Origin: an uncultured Collinsella sp.
GTDB lineage: Bacteria > Actinomycetota > Coriobacteriia > Coriobacteriales > Coriobacteriaceae
Direction of reading: 5' to 3'
Assembly (NCBI GenBank): GCA_958428675.1
Contig: CAUAGV010000017.1
Span: 1-16,280 of the forward strand
Length of the DNA stretch: 16,280 nucleotides
Shown: in pieces, positions 6,184 through 13,605 of the stretch
How the letters are laid out: each line of letters begins with the position of its first letter
How positions within the stretch are numbered: the stretch's first letter is position 1
Made by a program: the position numbers and the translations under genes
Notes under the pieces: model-generated
Seen by the model: the letters and a program-made list of their open reading frames with translations, nothing else
The model's database searches: none
Told to the model about the DNA's origin: nothing

Positions 6184-6483
6184 ATGAATATCGAGAACAT
6201 GTTTGACAAGCCTGATGTCAAGCAGCTGGTCCACGCATTTAGTCTTTTGGATGACGAGAAGGATATCCAAGCGTTTTTGACCGATATCTGCACGCCGCGC
6301 GAGATCTGCGATCTATCGCAGCGTCTGCAGGTCGCGCGTTATCTGGACGAGGGCGAGCCCTATGTCGAGGTTCAGGCGCGTACCGGCGCTTCGTCCACCA
6401 CGGTGAGCCGTGTGTCCAAGGCACTTAATGGCGAGTACGGTGGCTATCGCAAGATCCTCATCAAACTGGAGGATGGCGAGTAG
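6184..6483 (+). CDS. YerC/YecD-type TrpR-like transcriptional regulator
   Basis: A 99-residue all-helical DNA-binding protein related to the Trp repressor (TrpR/YerC-YecD family). The central block TPREICDLSQRLQVARYLDE, then EVQARTGASSTTVSRVSKALN and the GGYRKIL tail give the TrpR-type helix-turn-helix, with GASSTTVSRVSKAL as the recognition helix. Length matches the family. Whether it binds a small-molecule co-repressor is unknown; no tryptophan genes are nearby. The ribosome binding site is poor: GGCGGTGA (6173-6180) ends only 3 bases before the ATG, and GGCGGG (6164-6169) is 14 bases away. The start nevertheless fits the family N-terminus. It is monocistronic, ended by the terminator at 6511-6536. 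Confidence 0.88.
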   Translation: MNIENMFDKPDVKQLVHAFSLLDDEKDIQAFLTDICTPREICDLSQRLQVARYLDEGEPYVEVQARTGASSTTVSRVSKALNGEYGGYRKILIKLEDGE

Positions 6484-6510
6484 GCCAGCGGCAACAAATG
6501 AATTGCGCAG

Positions 6511-6536
6511 AACCGTCCCTTCGGGGGCGGTTTTTT
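6511..6536 (+). terminator. Intrinsic terminator after the YerC-like gene
   Basis: AACCGTCCC (6511-6519) pairs with GGGGCGGTT (6524-6532), with one G-T wobble, around a TTCG tetraloop. The T-run covers 6531-6536. It begins 27 bases after the stop codon. Confidence 0.9.
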
Positions 6537-6555
6537 GATCCTTTGGGGACGGAGG

Positions 6556-6593
6556 AAATCTGTTGGCGTGGGGCAAATCTGTCCGCGTGGGCG
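6556..6593 (+). repeat. Imperfect 19-base tandem direct repeat upstream of addB
   Basis: Two adjacent 19-base copies, 6556-6574 and 6575-6593, match at 15 positions; both begin AAATCTGT and share GCGTGGG. They sit 48 bases before the addB start, where a promoter or regulator site would be expected. A -10-like TAGGAT (6596-6601) follows directly, but no -35 is recognised. Confidence 0.4.
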
Positions 6594-6640
6594 GGTAGGA
6601 TGGATGCATTGATTATTGCGAACAGTTTGAGCGGAGGACC

Positions 6641-9600
6641 ATGCCTGTTCGAATCTATACCACCAATGCCGGCACGGATTTGAGCGATGCCGAGTCGGCG
6701 CTGCTTGCCGACCTTATTGCCCGCCACGGGCGTGCCGTGCTGCTGGCGCCAACGTTTGCCGAGCTCGACCTGTGCCGTCATGATGCCGCTGCGTCCGGCG
6801 CTTCCCTGGGTGTTGACTACAAGACCCCTTCGTCGTGGCTTCGCTCGCTTTGGGAGCTTTTGGGCGACGGGCGCGGCTTTGTGGACAACCTGCAGCGCCA
6901 GATGTTGTTTTCGGATATGATTGCCCGCCGCGACGATGCCGACCTGCAGCCGCTTTCGCGCAGCCAGGGCACGGTGCGCATGCTCGCGCGTATGGCCCGC
7001 GATGTGCTGCCGGGTGTGGCGGAGACGACGGCCGGGCGATGCCGTGGCAATAATTGCCAGCCTGAGCCAAAAAGCGACGCCGAGGCTCGCGTGTTCGAGC
7101 TGTTGAGCGCCTACGCGGGCGGTTTGGACCGTCGAGAAATGGTCGAGCCCTGCGAGGCGGCTGACATTATGGCCAGTGTCCTGGCCGATAGCCTGCCGGC
7201 GTGCACCCGCGCCGTATGCGTGCGCGGTATCACGTCGTTTACGCACGGCCTGCTCGAGTTGCTGTCTGCCGTGGCAAACAACGGGGGAGAGGTTGTCGTG
7301 CTGCTCGCTTGCGAGCAAGCGGCGATGCGCGAGGACCTGGCTGCCGCCTTTGATGCCCGCGGCGTGCTGTTTGAGGTTGCACCGCTGGACGAGGATGCCG
7401 GCGCTCCCGCGATTGCTCCAAAGTCCGTCGTACGTCCTGCCTTTGTGGAAGTCGCCGGGCCCCATGCCCGTGCCCGTGTCTATGCGGACGTCATCGATAA
7501 GATGGTGAAAGCGCGCAAGGAGTCCAAGGTCAACGATGCCGCCTCCGCACCCGTCGATCCCGTGCGCGTACTCGTGGTGTCCGCCCGGGCACCCCAGCTG
7601 TTCGGCGAACTCGCTGCTCGTTTGGCGGCGCGTCACATTGCGGCCGAGACGACTGAGTTCACGGCGTTTTCCCAATCCATTGCGGGCAGGCAGTTTGCGG
7701 CGCTTGCCGGCCTGATCGAGCGCATGAAGGCCGCCGATGAGGGCATGGCGTCAAAGACCGAATGGTGGCCCGCGCCGGAGCTTACCGACTGGATCTACAG
7801 TCCGCTTTCGGGCGCCGATGCCGCCAGCGCGCGAACCTTCGATAAGAACATGCGCCTGTCGCGCAGCAAGACCACTGCGGGCGTCAAGAGCCTGCTGCAG
7901 AGCGTGCAGGGCCAGGTGAGGGGCGCCCGCAAGGCTGCCAGCGAAGAAAACTGGTTTAAGAACGTGCCATGCGTGGTCTCGGACGTGTTTCAGGCGCTGT
8001 GGCGCGACAAGCCCGTGACGGCGCTCAAGGCCATGCTCGCCGTTGCCGAGGCGCTGCCCGATCGCGCTCTAGGTGGCCTTGACGGTCAGGCCTGTCGCCA
8101 GGCAGAGACGGCTCTGCTGCGCCATGCCATCGACATCCTTATGAACGATGCTCGTACGCTCGACGTGTCGCAGGCTGCGACCGTGCCCGTGCTCGATGGC
8201 GTTCGTACCAAGGTGGACAAGCGCAGCACCGCATACGATTACGAGACCTACGAGGTCGACCGCGCGCCGCGCGCCCAAGCGCGCTTTGCGTCGCTTGCCG
8301 ATGCGGCAGCCCTGTGCCCCGATAGCTACGATGCCGTGCTGTTTGCCGACGTCGACCTGGACAGTTATCCGCTCTCACATGAGGAGGGCCCGTTGGCCAC
8401 GCTGACGGCAGAGTTAGATCGCAGCGGTGTGACGCTTGGGCCTGCCGCCTTGTTGCGCGTACGCTTTGGTCGCGCGATGCAGGCCGCGCGCGGTCCGGTT
8501 ACGCTTGCCCGCGTGACGCACGATCGCCAGGCGCGCGAGTGCTACCCGGCTGCCGTGTGGACCGAGTTGCGGGCGCATGCCGAGGCCGCTAACGATGCTA
8601 AGGCCGCTGACGCCGACAACGCCGCTGACGACGCTAAGGCCGCTGGCGCCGACAAGGCGAAGTGCGTGGGTGAGGGCGATATCGTAAGGGACTTCGATCC
8701 CGTGGCAGGCGAAGGTCTCAAGCGCGAGCGCGTGACCTGCGAAGCTCCTCAGCATCTGAGTGCCGAGGCCGTGCCGTATTTGGTCCTGCGTCGTCGCGAT
8801 GGCGAGGGCGAGGACGCGCCACTCGTGCCGCGCCTGACATCCGCCTCGCAGATCGAGGCCTATTCCACCTGCCCGTTATGCTGGTTCGTCTCGTATCGCG
8901 TCAAACCTCAGTCCATCGATGCGGGCTTTGGCAACATGGAGAAAGGCAACTTTGTCCATGACGTGCTGGAGCACTTGCATGCGCGTCTTCCGCAGGAGGG
9001 CATGGAGCGCGTGACGCCCATGAACCTGCCGCGCGCGAAGGAGCTGCTGCACGAGGTCTTTGCCGAGACCCTGGCCGAGCACGCCGGCAAGCGCGGTACC
9101 GAGGGGCCGCTCGTGCCGCTCTCTCCGGTAGAGGAGCGCCAGGTGGCCGAGATCTTGCCGCAGCTGGAGGGTGTGCTTGCCTATGAAGCCGAGGCGCTGA
9201 CTCCTTTTGCTCCGCGCTACCTGGAGTTTGCCTTTAACGATCTTAAAGTTGAGTATGCCGGCTGGCCACTCGGTGGGCGCATCGACCGCGTGGATGTGGA
9301 TGCCGAGAATCGCGCCGTGGTAATCGACTACAAGCATCGTTCGGGTGTCGAGGAGTTTAAGCTCGCCGATCCCACGGTGCGCGACGAGGAGTCGGGCGAG
9401 GCCCCCATCGACGACCCGCGCTGGTTGCCGCCCCATACCCAGACACTCATCTACGCGCAGGCCATGCGCCGGGCGCTGGATCTGGATACCCGCGCCGCGC
9501 TCTATTTTTCGACCAAGGGCGGCAAGCCCGCGCTGCGCGGTGCGGCGAGCGCCGAGTTGCTTGAGGAAGAGCGCGGCGACGGCCGCATCCCAGGCCTTAA

Positions 9601-9793
9601 GAAGGGCTTTCCCGGCGAGGGCGGCAACATGGACTTCGATGCGCTGCTCGATCGCGTGGAGACCGGCATTGCCGAGCGTCTGCGCGAGCTCGAGGCAGGC
9701 AACGTTGCCGCCGTCGACCCGACGTCGGCTCAGGCCGCGCATGCGCGCTGCTCGTATAACCACGAAGGAACGTTTGTAAGGAGGGACGTGTAG
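6641..9793 (+). CDS. addB: AddB-like subunit of the AddAB helicase-nuclease (PD-(D/E)XK nuclease)
   Basis: A 1050-residue partner of AddA in the complex that resects double-strand breaks for RecA loading. The N-terminal half looks like the inactive helicase fold of AddB/RexB: it opens MPVRIYTTNAG and shows no Walker A lysine loop, so it is not expected to hydrolyse ATP. The C-terminal nuclease starts near SASQIEAYSTCPLCWF (734-749), with GNFVHDVLEHL next. The active site is GGRIDRVD (D882) and VVIDYKHRSG (D896, K898). Cysteines C744, C747 and C1037 are present. Bacillus AddB uses four cysteines, three of them in a C-terminal CxxC-x5-C; here only C1037 is visible at that end, so the Fe-S staple looks incomplete. 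Residues 649-672 contain a 12-codon tandem duplication in an Ala/Asp/Lys linker. GGAGG lies unusually close (3 bases) to the ATG. The stop is 3 bases before addA, so the pair is one operon. RexB is an alternative name. Confidence 0.85.
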   Translation: MPVRIYTTNAGTDLSDAESALLADLIARHGRAVLLAPTFAELDLCRHDAAASGASLGVDYKTPSSWLRSLWELLGDGRGFVDNLQRQMLFSDMIARRDDADLQPLSRSQGTVRMLARMARDVLPGVAETTAGRCRGNNCQPEPKSDAEARVFELLSAYAGGLDRREMVEPCEAADIMASVLADSLPACTRAVCVRGITSFTHGLLELLSAVANNGGEVVVLLACEQAAMREDLAAAFDARGVLFEVAPLDEDAGAPAIAPKSVVRPAFVEVAGPHARARVYADVIDKMVKARKESKVNDAASAPVDPVRVLVVSARAPQLFGELAARLAARHIAAETTEFTAFSQSIAGRQFAALAGLIERMKAADEGMASKTEWWPAPELTDWIYSPLSGADAASARTFDKNMRLSRSKTTAGVKSLLQSVQGQVRGARKAASEENWFKNVPCVVSDVFQALWRDKPVTALKAMLAVAEALPDRALGGLDGQACRQAETALLRHAIDILMNDARTLDVSQAATVPVLDGVRTKVDKRSTAYDYETYEVDRAPRAQARFASLADAAALCPDSYDAVLFADVDLDSYPLSHEEGPLATLTAELDRSGVTLGPAALLRVRFGRAMQAARGPVTLARVTHDRQARECYPAAVWTELRAHAEAANDAKAADADNAADDAKAAGADKAKCVGEGDIVRDFDPVAGEGLKRERVTCEAPQHLSAEAVPYLVLRRRDGEGEDAPLVPRLTSASQIEAYSTCPLCWFVSYRVKPQSIDAGFGNMEKGNFVHDVLEHLHARLPQEGMERVTPMNLPRAKELLHEVFAETLAEHAGKRGTEGPLVPLSPVEERQVAEILPQLEGVLAYEAEALTPFAPRYLEFAFNDLKVEYAGWPLGGRIDRVDVDAENRAVVIDYKHRSGVEEFKLADPTVRDEESGEAPIDDPRWLPPHTQTLIYAQAMRRALDLDTRAALYFSTKGGKPALRGAASAELLEEERGDGRIPGLKKGFPGEGGNMDFDALLDRVETGIAERLRELEAGNVAAVDPTSAQAAHARCSYNHEGTFVRRDV
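8585..8656 (+). repeat. 36-base in-frame tandem duplication inside addB
   Basis: Two adjacent 36-base copies (8585-8620 and 8621-8656) differ at four positions; a 23-base core (8597-8619 and 8633-8655) differs at one. They encode AANDAKAADADN and AADDAKAAGADK, extending a charged Ala-rich linker just before the nuclease domain. Confidence 0.85.
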
Positions 9794-9796
9794 ACC

Positions 9797-12700
9797 ATGG
9801 ATCTTTCGACTTTGATGCCGCAACAACTGCAAGTCGTCAAAACGCTCGACCGCCCGCTGTTTGTCTCGGCAGGTGCCGGCTCGGGCAAGACCTTTACCCT
9901 CACGCGCCGCATCGTCTATGCGCTCTCGCCCGAATCCGGTCCGTTTGTCGAGCATCTGGATCAGGTGCTCGCCATTACCTTTACCAAAGATGCCGCGGCC
10001 GAGATTCGCGACCGCGTGCGTCGCGCGCTTATCGAAGAGGGTATGGACGAGGAGGCCCTGACCGTCGACGACGCTTGGATCTCGACCATTCACGGCATGT
10101 GTTCGCGCATCCTGCGCGCGCATGCGTTGGAGCTGGGCATCGATCCCGAGTTCACGGTGCTTACCGATACCGATGAGCTTATGGATCAGGCTGTCGAGCA
10201 TGTGCTGGGGCGCGCGACGGCGCCCGATGCCGCGCCTGGGCTCGCCGCCTCGCTTAAGGCCCTCTACGCTTGGTATCCCATGGCGGGCGAGGGCGGGCCG
10301 TTTGGCGCCGGTACCACCATCAAAGGTCTGGTGCGCGACCTGCTGGAGCTATCGAGCCAGCTGCCGGGCGGCATGGACGATGTGTGCGTGGCGCGCGGCC
10401 AGGCCGACACCTCTGCGCTTGCCGACGCCTATCGCGCGGCGTTGGGTGCGAGCAAGGCCGCGACCGAGAAAGCGCAGGTGGCACTCGATGCCATCGACGC
10501 GTTTGAGGCGAGCGGCAAAACCATGGAGGATGCGGCGCGACTCATGATGTCGTGCAGCATGCCTCGGGCGAGCAAGGCGTTTCCTAAGGAGCAGGTGGAG
10601 CTGCTCAAGGCCGAGGCCGCCGATGCATTTATCAATATCGTGCTTGCCTGCGGCGGTCCGGCGCTCGATGCGCTGGTGGGGCTTGCTCGTGCTGTGGAGG
10701 CGGAATACCGCGCGCTCAAGGCTGACCAGTCCGCGCTTGATAACAACGACCTGCTGCGCATGGCGTACGAGGCGCTGCGCGATTATCCCGCCATCCGAGC
10801 GGCCTATGAGGGTCGCTTTAAGATGGTCATGATCGATGAGTTCCAGGATACCGACCAGATGCAGGTCGATTTGATCCGTTACCTGACGGGTGTGGGGGAG
10901 CGCGCACTGTGCACCGTAGGCGATGCGCAGCAGTCGATCTACCGCTTCCGTGGTGCCGAGGTCGAGGTGTTCCGTCGCCAGGAGCTCAAGGTGGGCTCGA
11001 CGACGGCGTCCGAGACGGTCGCCACGTCCGATGCCCCCGCCGGCGAGCTCGTCAAGCTTGTACGCAACTTCCGCAGCCACGACGAGGTGCTGCGCTATGT
11101 GGCGCGCGTCTTTGACGGCGGCACCGGTGGTTTGATGCAGGGGTTCTTGGATCTTGAACCGAGCGACGAACGCGAGGACAAGCTCAAGGCGAAGGCATCG
11201 CGCCGCCAGGCGCTGCTCGTTGCCGGCGGCAGCACCCAGGAGCGAACGCAGGCGAAAGCTCGTGCGATTGCGGAGCGATTCCAAGCACTCGTTAAAGCGG
11301 GCCAGCCCCAGGGCAGCATGGTCCTGCTGCTGGGCCGCATGACCAACGCCGATGTCTATGCGCAGGCCTTCCGCGACCAGGGGCTCGACTGCGTGATCGC
11401 AGGCGGCTCGGTCTTTGCCCAGGCAGCCGAGGTGCAGACGGTGCGTGCCCTGGTCTGCGCACTCGCCAATCCGGCCGATACGGCGCAGGGCCTTATGCCA
11501 CTGCTCGCCTCGCCGATGTTTGCGCTCGGCGCCCAGGAGTTCCTGGCGCTGGCGACCAAGCTCGATAGCGAGACGGGGGAGACCTCGCGCCGGAATATCG
11601 ACGTGGGCATCATGAGTGATTTCGACGTGCCGGGTTTGCAAGACTTGCCGCTCGTGACGCGTGCCCGCGAGGTGCTGCGCTACGCGCTTCGTCGCGTGGG
11701 ACGCGATTCGTTCGCCGCCATCGCGCGCGACGTGGTCAATGCCTCCGGCTGGTTCGTGCGTCTGGCGCAGCGTGGTCCCGAGGGCAAGGCCATCGCCGCC
11801 AACGTGCTCAAGGCGCTCGACGCCGTGGCCGAGGCAGAGGTCGAGCTCGGCAATTCTCCGCGCTCCATCGCGCTCGCCTTCGACCGCTTCTTGGCGGGCA
11901 AGGAGGCCCCGGGCGCGCTCAACGAGGAGGGCGACGGCGCGGTGCGCATCATGACCGTGCATGCGTCCAAGGGTCTGGAGTATCCGGTCGTAGCGGTTGC
12001 GGAGTGCTTTGGCGTGCGTAAGTCCTCGGGTGCGGCTCAGATGGGGCGTGTCGAGGGCGGAGCGCAGGTTGTGGCGCTGCCGGCACGCTTCGACGGCGTT
12101 AAACTCGCGGACGGCACGTTCGTAAAGGGCGATGACGTCAAAAAGCAGTTTGAGCATGCGTTTAAGGGTAAGGGCACGTCGCTATGGTTGCCGCCGGAGC
12201 TCATGGAGGATGTCTGCGCGACGGGTTCTCCCGCCGAGGCATTCGTTCGCCTGCGCAACGACGACCTGCAGCTTTCGCTCGAGGAGCGGGCCCGTTTGCT
12301 CTATGTCGCCATGACGCGAGCGCGCGAGCTGGTCATTCTGGCGATGGATGTCGGCGTGAGCCGCGGCAAGGTGACGGCGCCGACCTTCGATGTCGAGACG
12401 GATCTGACCTACGACGTGCTGCGCCGCATCCTGCCGACCGACAGCCTGGACATGCCGCAGCTCGATAGCGACCGTTTGGTGTTCGACAACTCCAAGCCGG
12501 GCGACTACGAGCTCATCTCGCTGGCGGACTTTACGTTTGGCGAGCAGGCGTTTGAGGCCAACGCTTCGCTGGATGTCGAGGGCAGGCTTGTCCGCGGCGA
12601 TGCGGAGCCGGAGGGTGCCGGTGCGGATGCCCGCGCCACCGTTCCCGGTCCTGCCGACCCCGAGCCCGATGCGTTTGAGCTCGTGTATCCCCAGGCGGTG

Positions 12701-13429
12701 GGCGTGCGCATGGGCGCGTGTCCGTTCCCGGCGCGTGATTCGTACAGCTATTCGTCGATCGCCGCGGCGCTGCATGCCGAGTCCGAGGACCGTGTCGCCG
12801 AGGCACACGTGCCCATGGACGAGGCCGGCGATGATGCGGAGTCGGATGGCTCGGAGATGGCCGATGCAGACGCGGCCGCCGTTGAGCCCGCCGGCAACCC
12901 CATGGCGCTGGGCTCGGCGTTCCATGCCGCCTGCCAGTGGCTGATCGAGATGGGTGCCGATGAGCTGCCCGCCGCGCGTGCCGATGCGCTGGCGCGTCTG
13001 TGGCGCCTGACGCCGGAGCAGCGCGAGCGCTTCGACGTTGCCCTGGACCGCTGGCTCAAGTCGGCGGTCCGTGCCGAGCTGCTTGCCTGGCCGTGCGTTC
13101 GCGCCGAGGTGCCGTTCTTTTCGCTGGGCTGCGAGGATGAGGGCATCGCTCGCTACGGTGCATATGCCGAGGGCGCCATCGACGCTTTAGCGACGAACCC
13201 GGCGGATTCGTCATGCGCGCTGGTCATCGACTACAAGACGGGCGGCACACCGGACGAGACGCCGGAACAGCTGCAGGAGAAGCACGCCCTGCAGGCGCGC
13301 GTCTACGCCGATGTGTTGCACAAGGCGGGCTTTGAGGCCGTGACCGTCAAGTTCGTCCGCGTGGAACAGCCGGATCCAACCATCTTCGTCGAACCCGCCG
13401 AACCTCAAGTAGTCACCTACAACCTTTAG
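9797..13429 (+). CDS. addA: AddA helicase-nuclease subunit (UvrD-type helicase plus PD-(D/E)XK nuclease)
   Basis: A 1210-residue 3'-5' superfamily 1A helicase with a C-terminal nuclease, the motor subunit of AddAB. The motifs run in order: Q motif near Q10-Q11; Walker A SAGAGSGKT (24-32, K31); motif II IDEFQDTD (346-353); motif III GDAQQSIYRFRGAE (375-388); motif IV RNFRSHDEV; motif V TVHASKGLEYP (720-730); and motif VI LYVAMTRARE (835-844). The nuclease begins near GSAFHAA (H1043). It has EGAIDAL (D1129), VIDYKTG (D1145, K1147) and QEKHALQARVYADVL (1160-1174). All key residues are present, so both activities are expected. Acidic Ala/Asp/Glu-rich linkers at about 935-965 and 990-1032 lie before the nuclease. 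AAGGAGG (9778-9784) inside the end of addB precedes the ATG by 12 bases. No T-run terminator follows, only the palindrome at 13442-13504. An actinobacterial AdnB is the alternative, but layout and partner favour AddA. Confidence 0.93.
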   Translation: MDLSTLMPQQLQVVKTLDRPLFVSAGAGSGKTFTLTRRIVYALSPESGPFVEHLDQVLAITFTKDAAAEIRDRVRRALIEEGMDEEALTVDDAWISTIHGMCSRILRAHALELGIDPEFTVLTDTDELMDQAVEHVLGRATAPDAAPGLAASLKALYAWYPMAGEGGPFGAGTTIKGLVRDLLELSSQLPGGMDDVCVARGQADTSALADAYRAALGASKAATEKAQVALDAIDAFEASGKTMEDAARLMMSCSMPRASKAFPKEQVELLKAEAADAFINIVLACGGPALDALVGLARAVEAEYRALKADQSALDNNDLLRMAYEALRDYPAIRAAYEGRFKMVMIDEFQDTDQMQVDLIRYLTGVGERALCTVGDAQQSIYRFRGAEVEVFRRQELKVGSTTASETVATSDAPAGELVKLVRNFRSHDEVLRYVARVFDGGTGGLMQGFLDLEPSDEREDKLKAKASRRQALLVAGGSTQERTQAKARAIAERFQALVKAGQPQGSMVLLLGRMTNADVYAQAFRDQGLDCVIAGGSVFAQAAEVQTVRALVCALANPADTAQGLMPLLASPMFALGAQEFLALATKLDSETGETSRRNIDVGIMSDFDVPGLQDLPLVTRAREVLRYALRRVGRDSFAAIARDVVNASGWFVRLAQRGPEGKAIAANVLKALDAVAEAEVELGNSPRSIALAFDRFLAGKEAPGALNEEGDGAVRIMTVHASKGLEYPVVAVAECFGVRKSSGAAQMGRVEGGAQVVALPARFDGVKLADGTFVKGDDVKKQFEHAFKGKGTSLWLPPELMEDVCATGSPAEAFVRLRNDDLQLSLEERARLLYVAMTRARELVILAMDVGVSRGKVTAPTFDVETDLTYDVLRRILPTDSLDMPQLDSDRLVFDNSKPGDYELISLADFTFGEQAFEANASLDVEGRLVRGDAEPEGAGADARATVPGPADPEPDAFELVYPQAVGVRMGACPFPARDSYSYSSIAAALHAESEDRVAEAHVPMDEAGDDAESDGSEMADADAAAVEPAGNPMALGSAFHAACQWLIEMGADELPAARADALARLWRLTPEQRERFDVALDRWLKSAVRAELLAWPCVRAEVPFFSLGCEDEGIARYGAYAEGAIDALATNPADSSCALVIDYKTGGTPDETPEQLQEKHALQARVYADVLHKAGFEAVTVKFVRVEQPDPTIFVEPAEPQVVTYNL

Positions 13430-13441
13430 CCCTCAGATAAC

Positions 13442-13504
13442 TTGCGGTGGAATACGGACTGTTTTGGCCAAAAAAGCCGCCAAACAGTCCGCATTTCACC
13501 GCAA
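13442..13504. repeat. 63-base imperfect palindrome between addA and dnaE
   Basis: TTGCGGTG (13442-13449) pairs with CACCGCAA (13497-13504). CGGACTGTTT (13455-13464) pairs with AAACAGTCCG (13482-13491), with near-complete pairing between these blocks. A GGC/GCC apex encloses an A-rich loop. The arms run about 27 bases. Neither strand has a T-run after the stem, so it is not a standard terminator. It could be a dispersed palindromic repeat, a transcript-end stabiliser or a protein site. Confidence 0.7.
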
Positions 13505-13535
13505 CTGCGCGAGTAGCCGTGTTGGTTTGGCTAGG

Positions 13536-13566
13536 TTCGGGTGCCGTCCGTGCCGTGCGGTAAAAT
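13536..13566 (+). promoter_or_regulatory. Candidate dnaE promoter
   Basis: TAAAAT (13561-13566) is a good -10 match, 39 bases before the ATG at 13606. The best -35-like sequence, TTCGGG (13536-13541), is weak and 19 bases away. Confidence 0.4.
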
Positions 13567-13605
13567 CGTTCAGTCAGAACACGAACCCGCATCGGAGCTC
13601 ATCAC

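Noticed and set aside
5888..6187. 99-codon plus-strand frame in the spacer before the YerC-like gene
   Set aside because: There is no ribosome binding site and no recognisable protein features, it overlaps the divergent promoter region and ends inside the yerC start.
8876..12157. Two long minus-strand frames (8876-10201 and 10349-12157) opposite addB and addA
   Set aside because: They are shadows of high-GC coding sequence. The plus strand has clear helicase and nuclease motifs and the antisense products look compositional.
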